Shown here: one piece after another, positions 9,215 to 13,985 of the stretch
Layout: every line of letters begins with the position of its first letter
Numbering within the stretch: position 1 is the stretch's first letter
Source: DATLFI01 sp035524895
GTDB lineage: Bacteria > Acidobacteriota > Thermoanaerobaculia > Multivoradales > Multivoraceae
Direction: 5' to 3'
Assembly (NCBI GenBank): GCA_035524895.1
Contig: DATLFI010000408.1
Coordinates: forward strand, 1-13,985
Length of the DNA stretch: 13,985 nt
Notes under the pieces: model-generated
The model's database searches: none
Seen by the model: the letters and a program-made list of their open reading frames with translations, nothing else
What the model was told of the DNA's origin: nothing
Position numbers and translations under genes: made by a program

Positions 9215-9850
9215 TCACTCTCGCCACGAGTCCACCCGATAGCGGTGGAGCCGAATCCCCTGGGTGGGCAGGTTGGCGAGTTGTGCGAAGCCGGCCTTGC
9301 GCGCGAGGGCAAGGACGAAGTCGGCGGGGTCCGGCAGGTCTTCCCAGACCTGTGGCAGCAGCGTCGCGCGCTCGCCGTCCAGGGTCAACAGGATGCCATC
9401 GAGACCCGGCCGCAGCTCGGGGGCCGCTGCCTCGAGCGTCGTGGCGCGGAGCGCCTCGAGGGTCCCGAGCACCGAGACCTCGATCGTCACGACCTCGAGC
9501 TCGTGCCGCGCCAGCGGAGCGAAGCGGCGGTCCTCGAATGCTGCGCGGACGGCGTTGGAGCACACGTCGTCGACCAGCGGCCGGTACGGCTCGACGGTGC
9601 CGATGCAGCCCCGGAGCTCGCCTTGGAGGTGGAGGCTCACGAACGACGCTCCGGCGACCGACAGCCACGGCTCGTGGCCTCTCGAAGGGTCGGCCGGCGG
9701 CGGAACCCGCCGAGGGCGCGCACCACCAGAGCTCCAGCGCAGCTCGAGGGCCTGTCGCGCGAGCGCGAGCAGGAGCCGTCCTCTACGGGCCCGCTCCACG
9801 GGCTCGATGCCGTCTCGGTCGAGCATTTCCGGAGATTCGGCAGCGCACAC
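9215..9850 (-). CDS. AMMECR1-domain protein
   Basis: The 211-residue protein is almost entirely an AMMECR1 domain. The family hallmark LRGCIG lies at 79-84 and is followed by T-x-x-P-Y-R-P-L. EDRRFAPL (106-113), the ELEVVTIEVSVL strand (117-128) and a C-terminal LLPQVWEDLPDPADFVLALARKAG region (starting ~164) also fit. The biochemical function of AMMECR1 is not settled. In many prokaryotes it is linked to Memo-like and radical-SAM proteins, proposed to act together in RNA modification; neither is present here. The GTG at 9850 is chosen because GGGAG sits 9 nt upstream. An ATG at 9826, 8 codons later, is the alternative but has no ribosome site. The frame continues upstream to 10309, but that part overlaps the next gene's start and lacks domain character. 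The gene converges on lhr with only 4 bp between stop codons. Confidence 0.9.
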   Translation of the reverse strand: MCAAESPEMLDRDGIEPVERARRGRLLLALARQALELRWSSGGARPRRVPPPADPSRGHEPWLSVAGASFVSLHLQGELRGCIGTVEPYRPLVDDVCSNAVRAAFEDRRFAPLARHELEVVTIEVSVLGTLEALRATTLEAAAPELRPGLDGILLTLDGERATLLPQVWEDLPDPADFVLALARKAGFAQLANLPTQGIRLHRYRVDSWRE

Positions 9851-9859
9851 GGATGAAAG

Positions 9860-9864
9860 CTCCC
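9860..9864 (-). promoter_or_regulatory. Ribosome binding site deciding the AMMECR1 start
   Basis: On the - strand GGGAG lies 9 nt before the GTG at 9850. The ATG at 9826 has nothing comparable within 15 nt. This favours the GTG start. Confidence 0.55.
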
Positions 9865-9988
9865 AGTTAGCCGAGTGTGCCAGAACGCCGTCACGTTGAA
9901 ACTCGACGCTGCCCGCTACGTCCTTTCGAGGGAGAGCATCTCCAACGAGTCGCGCCGCCGACGAGCCACGCGCTTGTCGGGGCGATGC

Positions 9989-9994
9989 AGGAGG
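9989..9994 (+). promoter_or_regulatory. Strong ribosome binding site of the hendecad-repeat gene
   Basis: AGGAGG is a perfect Shine-Dalgarno match and lies 7 nt before the ATG at 10002. It fixes that start and contrasts with the absence of Shine-Dalgarno sites at several other starts in the window. Confidence 0.8.
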
Positions 9995-10001
9995 GCCGCA
10001 C

Positions 10002-11003
10002 ATGAGATCGATCCGTGTCGTCGCAACTGCCGCCTTCGCGGTCCTAGCATGTTTCGTGCTCGGGGTGCCGCTGCTGATGGCGTCGGGTGCCGCCAGCCGC
10101 GGCAGCGAGCAGAGAGTCAGCGAGCCCGAAGTCGAAGGGCAGGAAGACCCCGCTTCCGACTTCGAGGACTCCTGGGAGTCTCTGAACGAGCGCATCGACG
10201 CGGCGTCGTCCGCGGGAGACTGGCGCCAGGTCGAGGACGACCTCGAAGAGCTGGGCGCGATGCTGGAGCGGCGCGGCGCCGAATACGCGCGCAGCCTCGA
10301 GGAGCTCAACCGGAGCCTGGTCGCGCAGCTCGAGTCCGTTCGCTACCAGCCGCCGCCGAGCGAGGAGGGAAGGCGGGGACGCGACGCGAGAGAGCGACGC
10401 GAGCGCCAGGAGCGGCGCGGCGACAGCCGCGCGGATGGTCGAGAGCGACGCGCCGATCGTTGGGACGAGCATGCGGAGGGCTGGGCGGAGTGGGGCGAGC
10501 GCCAAGGCGAGAGGTGGGGGGAGTGGGGCGAGCGTCAGGGTGAAGCCTGGGCGGAGTGGGGCGAACGCTTCGGCGAGCGCTGGGCGGAGTGGGGCGAGCG
10601 CTTCGGCGAGCGCTGGGCCGAGCGTGCCGAGGAGCTTGCAGAGCGCTGGGCCGACTCGGGCGAGCGCTTCGCGGATCGCTTCGAAGATGCCGGCGAGAGG
10701 CATGCGCGCCGGTGGGACGCGGCTGCCACCACCGGGCTCGACCGGCGAGCCGAGCGCTGGGAGCAGCGCGCCGAAGAGCTGGATCGAAGGCTCGAGGAGA
10801 TCGGCCAGCGTGTATCGCGCAGCCTGGAGAACGTCGACTGGGATGCCGTCGGCTCCAACGTGGGCGTCGCGGTGGAGCGCGCGCTCCGCGCGGTCGAGGC
10901 GGGTCTTGCCGAGAGCGAGATCCTGCTCGAGGACGCCGCGAGAGCCGCCGAGAGCGAACGCCCCAGTCTGGTCGTGGGTCGCCGAGGCCGGCTGCCCGAG
11001 TAA
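10002..11003 (+). CDS. Membrane-anchored or exported Trp-rich 11-residue-repeat protein
   Basis: I do not recognise a family for this 333-residue protein. Residues ~5-30 (RVVATAAFAVLACFVLGVPL and onward) form a signal peptide or signal anchor, so the bulk should be extracytoplasmic. A predicted helical, possibly coiled-coil segment (54-114, e.g. DLEELGAMLERRGAEYARSL) and a strongly basic stretch (123-153, rich in RR/ER) precede the repeats. Residues 161-237 hold seven 11-residue units with consensus W-A-E-W-G-E-R-(Q/F)-G-E-R, the first four nearly identical and the last three degenerating. A further helical region follows (238-300, e.g. RAEELDRRLEEIGQRV), then a C-terminal tail with no known domain. 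Hydrophobic positions 1, 4 and 8 of each unit give 3-4-4 spacing, typical of right-handed coiled coils or straight amphipathic helices. The gene is divergent from AMMECR1 across 151 bp and converges on the DUF1499 gene with a 24-bp gap. Function is unknown; an envelope structural or membrane-surface role is a guess. Confidence 0.85.
   Translation: MRSIRVVATAAFAVLACFVLGVPLLMASGAASRGSEQRVSEPEVEGQEDPASDFEDSWESLNERIDAASSAGDWRQVEDDLEELGAMLERRGAEYARSLEELNRSLVAQLESVRYQPPPSEEGRRGRDARERRERQERRGDSRADGRERRADRWDEHAEGWAEWGERQGERWGEWGERQGEAWAEWGERFGERWAEWGERFGERWAERAEELAERWADSGERFADRFEDAGERHARRWDAAATTGLDRRAERWEQRAEELDRRLEEIGQRVSRSLENVDWDAVGSNVGVAVERALRAVEAGLAESEILLEDAARAAESERPSLVVGRRGRLPE
10482..10712 (+). 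repeat. Seven 33-bp coding tandem repeats (hendecads)
   Basis: Units start at 10482, 10515, 10548, 10581, 10614, 10647 and 10680. Units 1-4 share TGG-GNG-GAG-TGG-GGC-GA(G/A)-CG(C/T) at their 5' ends, and units 3 and 4 differ by a single base. Units 5-7 are diverged but keep the 33-bp register. The near-identity of units 3 and 4 suggests recent duplication or gene conversion. Confidence 0.85.
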
Positions 11004-11027
11004 GCGGCCGCGCGCGAGGCGCTGCGG

Positions 11028-11792
11028 TCAGGGGGAGGCTTCGAGTGCCGTTCGGAAGGCGCGGATGCGCGCCGCATTCGCGCCGAGGTCACTCTGGCCG
11101 ACACGCGAGGTCGATCGCACGTCGATCCGCGAGCGCGCGATCTCGTCGCGCACGCGCACCACGATGTCGTCCGCGAAACGAAAGACCGTGGTGCGGTCGA
11201 GAGCCTCGAACCCAGGCTCGATATCGGACCCGGCCTGGTCACCGGCTGCGGGCTCTCGCACGGCGACGACCTCCCAACCGAGGCTCTCCGCCGCCTGGAC
11301 GGCTCGGCGTAGGGCTGCCATAGGTGGCTCCGCCAGCACGATCGACCCGAGGTCGGGGTAGTGCTGGCGCTGCTGCTGGGGCGTGTCGGGCGGCCCGTGG
11401 GGATAGTCCAGATCGCGCCCGCGATTTTCTTCGTCGTGCAGGAGCGCGGAGAACCTGGGCGGGTCGTCGAGGTCGGTCGTGAGGTCGTGGATCGGCGGCG
11501 CGCCGCCGGACGGAGCGAGCAGGAACAGCACGACGAGCAGGAGCGCGCCGCTGAGGAACCCGGCCCAGGCCTGAGCGGCGCCGTCGCGGTGTGCGGAGAG
11601 ACGGGTGCGCCAGATCCCGATCGCGCCGCTCACGAGCGCCCCGAAACCGCACAGGAGCAGGCCGGCGAACGCGAACAACGCGAAGCCGGCCAATGGCGAG
11701 AACCAACCCCAACGCGCGCCGACGACCCCCAAGGCGGCGAGGAGCACGCCCAGCAGAGCGAGGAGGGGCGAAGCGAGGGCTAGAAAAGACAT
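11028..11792 (-). CDS. DUF1499-family membrane protein
   Basis: The 254-residue protein has an N-terminal membrane part with about three hydrophobic segments (residues ~3-24, ~32-60 and ~74-93), then a soluble domain. The soluble part opens with PPIHDLTTDLDDPPRF (99-114), contains YPDL (145-148) and ends with SRIDVRSTSRVGQSDLGANA (221-240) and R-I-R-A-F. These are characteristic of DUF1499, a family without assigned function that is often fused to or next to membrane segments. The start is taken at the ATG at 11792, where the hydrophobic region begins; the open frame continues to 11948 but that extension overlaps the divergent gene and lacks domain character. No Shine-Dalgarno sequence is visible. 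A TATCCT hexamer on the - strand (11835-11830) is a weak -10 candidate. Confidence 0.85.
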   Translation of the reverse strand: MSFLALASPLLALLGVLLAALGVVGARWGWFSPLAGFALFAFAGLLLCGFGALVSGAIGIWRTRLSAHRDGAAQAWAGFLSGALLLVVLFLLAPSGGAPPIHDLTTDLDDPPRFSALLHDEENRGRDLDYPHGPPDTPQQQRQHYPDLGSIVLAEPPMAALRRAVQAAESLGWEVVAVREPAAGDQAGSDIEPGFEALDRTTVFRFADDIVVRVRDEIARSRIDVRSTSRVGQSDLGANAARIRAFRTALEASP

Positions 11793-11880
11793 GGCGGTGG
11801 TCGTGTGGGGAGACGTGTGGGGTGGCGGCAGGATAGCCCAATGCCTGCGCCGTTCGACATCGCCCCGCGCGGGGTCCCGG

Positions 11881-11886
11881 TAGAGT
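11881..11886 (+). promoter_or_regulatory. Candidate -10 element for a leaderless transcript
   Basis: TAGAGT fits TAnnnT and ends 6 bp before the GTG at 11893. There is no Shine-Dalgarno sequence. The TAG also closes the reading frame upstream, so the GTG is the first possible start. No convincing -35 is seen. Confidence 0.35.
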
Positions 11887-11892
11887 GCCCGG

Positions 11893-12408
11893 GTGAACGG
11901 CGCAACGACCGAGCCGTGGGACGGCACCGGGGCGCTACGGCCTGACATCCTGGAGTGTCGCGATCTGGCCTCGGGCGAGCTCGAGTCGCTGTTCGCGCCC
12001 TGGGGGATCGAAGTCGTGGTGGTACCCGAAGACCAGCCGATCCCCGGCAGTTATTGGGGCGAGCCGGAGGCGGGCATCCTGGGGACGCGGCTCTACGTGC
12101 GCCCCGACACTCCCGTGCACTCGGCGCTCCACGAGGGCTGCCACTTGGTCTGCATGGGTGCGGATCGTCGCGCCGCGGTCGAGCGCGATGCGGGCGGCGA
12201 CGAGCTCGAGGAGGGCGCGGTGTGCTTCCTGCAGGTGGCGCTTGCCGATCGCCTGCCCGGCGTCGGCGCGGACCGACTGTGCGCGGACATGGACGCCTGG
12301 GGTTACAGCTTCCGCACCGGCTCGACGCGGCGTTGGTTCGAAGAGGACGCTGAGGACGCGCGAGGGTGGCTGGCGCGGAGGGGAATCTCGGCGGTAGCGG
12401 AGCGGTGA
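11893..12408 (+). CDS. Uncharacterised small protein with HExxH motif (putative zinc metallopeptidase-like)
   Basis: This 171-residue cytoplasmic-type protein has no signal peptide or membrane segment. The key feature is H80-E-G-C-H84 in a hydrophobic helix context (VHSALHEGCHLVCM), the zinc-binding and catalytic signature of many metallopeptidases. An acidic stretch downstream, GGDELEEGAVCFLQ (101-114), offers E106 or E107 as a third metal ligand, with spacing similar to IrrE/ImmA-like and other gluzincin folds. Other strongly patterned segments are PIPGSYWGEPEAGILGTRLY (49-68) and ADMDAWGYSFRTGS (131-144), which look conserved, as in a family of uncharacterised proteins I recall from Proteobacteria. 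No peptidase activity is demonstrated; a non-catalytic metal-binding role is possible. The GTG start is forced by an in-frame TAG 9 bp upstream of it. It is divergent from the DUF1499 gene and 116 bp before the AI-2E transporter gene. Confidence 0.8.
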   Translation: MNGATTEPWDGTGALRPDILECRDLASGELESLFAPWGIEVVVVPEDQPIPGSYWGEPEAGILGTRLYVRPDTPVHSALHEGCHLVCMGADRRAAVERDAGGDELEEGAVCFLQVALADRLPGVGADRLCADMDAWGYSFRTGSTRRWFEEDAEDARGWLARRGISAVAER

Positions 12409-12422
12409 GCCGCCATCGGCTA

Positions 12423-12444
12423 GCGGCCGCCCCGCGCCGGCCGC
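12423..12444. terminator. GC-only hairpin after the HExxH gene
   Basis: GCGGCCG (12423-12429) and CGGCCGC (12438-12444) form a perfect 7-bp stem with an 8-nt loop, starting 14 bp after the stop codon. No T-tract follows, so intrinsic termination is uncertain. Confidence 0.3.
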
Positions 12445-12485
12445 GCGTCGCCGAGCAAGAGCCTGCCAACCTTGACGCACGTGTC

Positions 12486-12515
12486 ACGACAAAGCGGCCT
12501 CGAGGTGTCTAGAAT
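12486..12515 (+). promoter_or_regulatory. Sigma-70-like promoter of the AI-2E transporter gene
   Basis: TAGAAT (12510-12515) matches TATAAT in five of six positions. ACGACA (12486-12491) matches TTGACA in four of six, with an 18-bp spacer. Transcription would begin about 3 bp before the ATG at 12525, where no Shine-Dalgarno sequence exists, implying a leaderless or nearly leaderless mRNA. The -35 overlaps the small inverted repeat TGTC-AC-GACA (12482-12491). Confidence 0.5.
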
Positions 12516-12524
12516 CTCGTTTCT

Positions 12525-13649
12525 ATGCGACTCGAGCTGAGCGAACGCCAGCGATCGACGATAGCCGCGGCGCTGACCACCGTCGCTGCCTGCGTACTCG
12601 TGCTCGCGGTCGGCGCGTTGCTCTTCCTGGTCGGGCTCTTCGTCACCCGCTTCTCCAATGTCTTCCTGCCGCTCGCCGTCGCGGCGGTGCTGGCGCTCGT
12701 GGTGCGCCCCTTTTTCGTCCTGCTGCGCCGGAAGATGCCGGCGTCCCTGGCCCTGGTCTGTGTCTTCCTCTCGGTGCTGGTGCCACTGGGCCTCTTCGGC
12801 TGGTTCTTCGGCGCCATGGCGGTGGGTCAGATAGCGGATCTGATCGAGAACGGTCCGGCGATGTGGGAGCGCTTCCGCGCCGGCCTCGCGGAGCGTTGGC
12901 CCCAGGCGGCGCGCTACTTCGACGAACAGGGGCTGGAGGAGCGCCTGCGCACGGCCGTCAGTGGCCAGGAGCAGCAGCTCCTGAAGGGGCTGCAGAGCGG
13001 GCTCGAAGGCGTCTGGGACATGGTGAAGCGGGTCGGCCTCTGGATCGGCACCCTCCTCACCTGGGCGGTGCTGCCGGTGTACTTCGCGTTCTTCCTGCTG
13101 GTGGATCCACGCGAGCGCCTACTCACGCTCGACGACAAGCTGGTGTTCCTCAAGAAGGAGACGCGCGACGACGTCGAGTATCTCGCTCGCCAGTTCGTCG
13201 AGATCCTGGTGTCGTTCTTCCGCGGTCAGCTCATCGTCGCCTTCCTGCAGGGCTGCCTGTTCGCGCTCGGGTTCAGCGTCGTCGGGCTGCGCTACGGCCT
13301 GCTGCTGGGATTCGTGCTCGGGTTCCTCAACGTCATCCCCTATCTCGGCAGCATCGTCGGCATGGCCGTGGCGCTTCCCCTCGCCTTCTTCCAGGAGGGC
13401 GGCGGAGGGACGAAGGTGATCCTCGTGGTCGTCGTGTTCACGATAGTGCAGATGATCGAGGGGTACTTGCTGACGCCGAAGATCATGGGGGACCGCACCG
13501 GCCTACATCCGGTGGCGATCATCGTCGCGGTGTTCTTCTGGGGCTCGGCTCTCGGCGGCATCGCGGGGATGATCCTCGCGATCCCGCTGACGGCGTTCCT
13601 GGTCGTCTTCTGGCGCCTGGCGCGCGAGAAGATCGGCGAAGTCGTGTGA
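12525..13649 (+). CDS. AI-2E family (PerM-like) membrane transporter
   Basis: The 374-residue polytopic protein is of normal length for the family. Hydrophobic segments lie at about 15-40, 44-68, 72-103, 170-193, 228-252, 256-289, 298-314 and 328-363. A hydrophilic, helical soluble region spans about 104-168 between the third and fourth. Family signatures are GLRYGLLLGFVLGFLNVIPY (254-273) and QMIEGYLLTPKIMGDRTGLH (309-328), followed by PVAIIVAVFFWGSALGGIAG. The family is named for autoinducer-2 export by E. coli TqsA, but members also include putative permeases and sodium/proton antiporters, so the substrate here cannot be assigned. The ATG lies 9 bp after a good -10 element and lacks a Shine-Dalgarno sequence. 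Confidence 0.93.
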   Translation: MRLELSERQRSTIAAALTTVAACVLVLAVGALLFLVGLFVTRFSNVFLPLAVAAVLALVVRPFFVLLRRKMPASLALVCVFLSVLVPLGLFGWFFGAMAVGQIADLIENGPAMWERFRAGLAERWPQAARYFDEQGLEERLRTAVSGQEQQLLKGLQSGLEGVWDMVKRVGLWIGTLLTWAVLPVYFAFFLLVDPRERLLTLDDKLVFLKKETRDDVEYLARQFVEILVSFFRGQLIVAFLQGCLFALGFSVVGLRYGLLLGFVLGFLNVIPYLGSIVGMAVALPLAFFQEGGGGTKVILVVVVFTIVQMIEGYLLTPKIMGDRTGLHPVAIIVAVFFWGSALGGIAGMILAIPLTAFLVVFWRLAREKIGEVV

Positions 13650-13682
13650 TTCGATCGGCGCTACGCGCGCACCGCGTACCCT

Positions 13683-13708
13683 CGTAGCCGTAGCGCGTAG
13701 CCGTAGCG
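13683..13708. repeat. 13-bp perfect tandem repeat downstream of the AI-2E gene
   Basis: CGTAGCCGTAGCG occurs twice head-to-tail (13683-13695, 13696-13708), itself built of CGTAGC hexamers. Its GCGCGTAGC (13693-13701) is the reverse complement of GCTACGCGC (13660-13668), so a 9-bp stem with a 24-nt loop can form. No open reading frame with coding character uses it. It may be a transcript end structure or a small intergenic repeat. Confidence 0.6.
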
Positions 13709-13740
13709 TGGGAATCGGGCGAGTGGAGTGCGGGGTTCTC

Positions 13741-13754
13741 CCTAGCGCCTAGCG
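13741..13754. repeat. 7-bp tandem repeat CCTAGCG x2
   Basis: CCTAGCG is directly repeated and followed by a partial CCT. It shares the TAGCG core with the repeat about 35 bp upstream, which suggests a common repetitive origin. It lies in the 141-bp gap before the last gene. Confidence 0.45.
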
Positions 13755-13759
13755 CCTCC

Positions 13760-13773
13760 CGGGCGATCGCCCG
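13760..13773. promoter_or_regulatory. 14-bp perfect palindrome, possible operator
   Basis: CGGGCGATCGCCCG is self-complementary over all 14 bases and ends 1 bp before the TATGAT -10-like hexamer of the last gene. This position overlaps the promoter spacer, where a repressor could act. No cognate regulator is in the window. Confidence 0.35.
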
Positions 13774-13774
13774 C

Positions 13775-13780
13775 TATGAT
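13775..13780 (+). promoter_or_regulatory. Candidate -10 element of the last gene
   Basis: TATGAT matches TATAAT in five of six positions and ends 10 bp before the ATG at 13791. No -35 match is seen 16-18 bp upstream. GGTGG (13781-13785) could act as a weak ribosome site if transcription starts earlier. Confidence 0.4.
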
Positions 13781-13790
13781 GGTGGTATCG

Positions 13791-13985
13791 ATGTCCGACA
13801 ACCAGCCTTCGTTTCCCATGGCGTTCCTGCAGCGGCTACGGTTCCCGCAGCTGTTCGTGCTGCTGCTCATCTTGTTCTTCGTCGACCTGCTGGTGCCAGA
13901 CCCGATCCCGTTCATCGACGAGGCGCTGCTCGGCTTGCTCACCTTGATCATGGGCTCGTTGCGGCGCCGAGACCCCCAGCAGCAG
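13791..13985 (+). CDS. DUF6116-like small membrane protein, 3' end cut by window
   Basis: 65 codons are visible with no stop, so the C-terminus is missing. One strong hydrophobic segment (residues ~18-35, FPQLFVLLLILFFVDLLV) leads into VPDPIPFIDEALLGLLTLIM (35-54), a second hydrophobic stretch, then a basic/Gln-rich tail (RRRDPQQQ). The P-D-P-I-P-F-x-D-E pattern is typical of short DUF6116-type proteins of unknown function. In-frame ATGs also occur at 13776 and 13779, but they overlap the -10-like hexamer, so 13791 is preferred. Confidence 0.7.
   Translation, partial: MSDNQPSFPMAFLQRLRFPQLFVLLLILFFVDLLVPDPIPFIDEALLGLLTLIMGSLRRRDPQQQ

Noticed and set aside
9896..9922. TTGAAA / TACGTC as a promoter for the hendecad gene
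   Set aside because: The spacer is only 15 bp and the -10 matches just two positions, so it is too weak to list.
10041..10052. Possible lipobox (VLAC, residues 14-17) in the hendecad protein
   Set aside because: The hydrophobic segment continues for about ten residues past the Cys and position -2 is Leu, so a signal anchor or ordinary cleavage is more likely than lipoprotein processing.
9851..10309. N-terminal extension of the AMMECR1 frame up to an ATG at 10309
   Set aside because: It would overlap 300 bp of the hendecad gene, reads as Ser/Arg-rich filler, and the AMMECR1 domain is complete from the GTG at 9850.
10535..11242. 235-codon - strand open frame opposite the hendecad repeats
   Set aside because: It encodes repeats such as SPKRSPHSAQR only because it is the complement of the 33-bp array. 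It has no start signal and overlaps two better genes.
12472..12477. TTGACG as the -35 of the AI-2E promoter
   Set aside because: It is 32 bp from the good -10 TAGAAT, far beyond the usual 16-18 bp. It might belong to another promoter, but no matching -10 is seen.
1..13985. CRISPR array, insertion sequence, tRNA, rRNA or defence system
   Set aside because: No spaced direct repeats, terminal inverted repeats, transposase or integrase motifs, cloverleaf or rRNA segments are visible. Lhr-like helicases can occur near defence genes, but no nuclease or partner is present here.

Overview
The window is GC-rich bacterial chromosome, densely coding, with eight genes or gene parts and no recognisable transposon, CRISPR array, tRNA or rRNA. 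The best lineage clue is the pair of secreted VWA proteins at the left end. Their N-terminal segment (V-x-V-x-V ... G-x-x-V-x-G-L-x-x-x-D-F) followed by a VWA domain matches what is known as the VWFA-related Acidobacterial domain. Together with the high GC content, this points to Acidobacteriota, perhaps a Thermoanaerobaculia-like lineage; that is inference, not proof.

Layout: 1-79 holds a long imperfect hairpin. Two paralogous secreted VWA proteins follow on the + strand (80-2329, 2455-4602), then a full-length Lhr-type superfamily 2 DNA helicase (4639-9210). Convergent to it, with only 4 bp between the stop codons, is an AMMECR1-domain protein (9850-9215, - strand). A 151-bp divergent region leads to a membrane-anchored protein with a striking 11-residue Trp-rich repeat (10002-11003, +). 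It converges with a DUF1499-type membrane protein (11792-11028, -). A 100-bp divergent region then leads to a small protein with an HExxH metal-binding motif (11893-12408, +), an AI-2E-family (PerM-like) membrane transporter (12525-13649, +), and the start of a small DUF6116-like membrane protein cut by the right edge (13791 onward, +). No gene-free stretch exceeds about 150 bp.

The genes do not form one obvious pathway. The VWA pair is a tandem duplication that probably acts outside the cytoplasmic membrane. Lhr is a stand-alone DNA-repair helicase. The right half is a run of envelope or uncharacterised proteins with alternating strands, so most are probably expressed separately. A recurring theme there is translation starts without a Shine-Dalgarno sequence, with a -10-like hexamer only 6-10 bp before the start codon, suggesting leaderless mRNAs. 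The most unusual item is the hendecad-repeat protein: its 33-bp units encode W-x-E-W-G-E-R-x-G-E-R, a period expected for a nearly straight amphipathic helix or a right-handed coiled coil. I see no convincing defence or multi-gene novel system.
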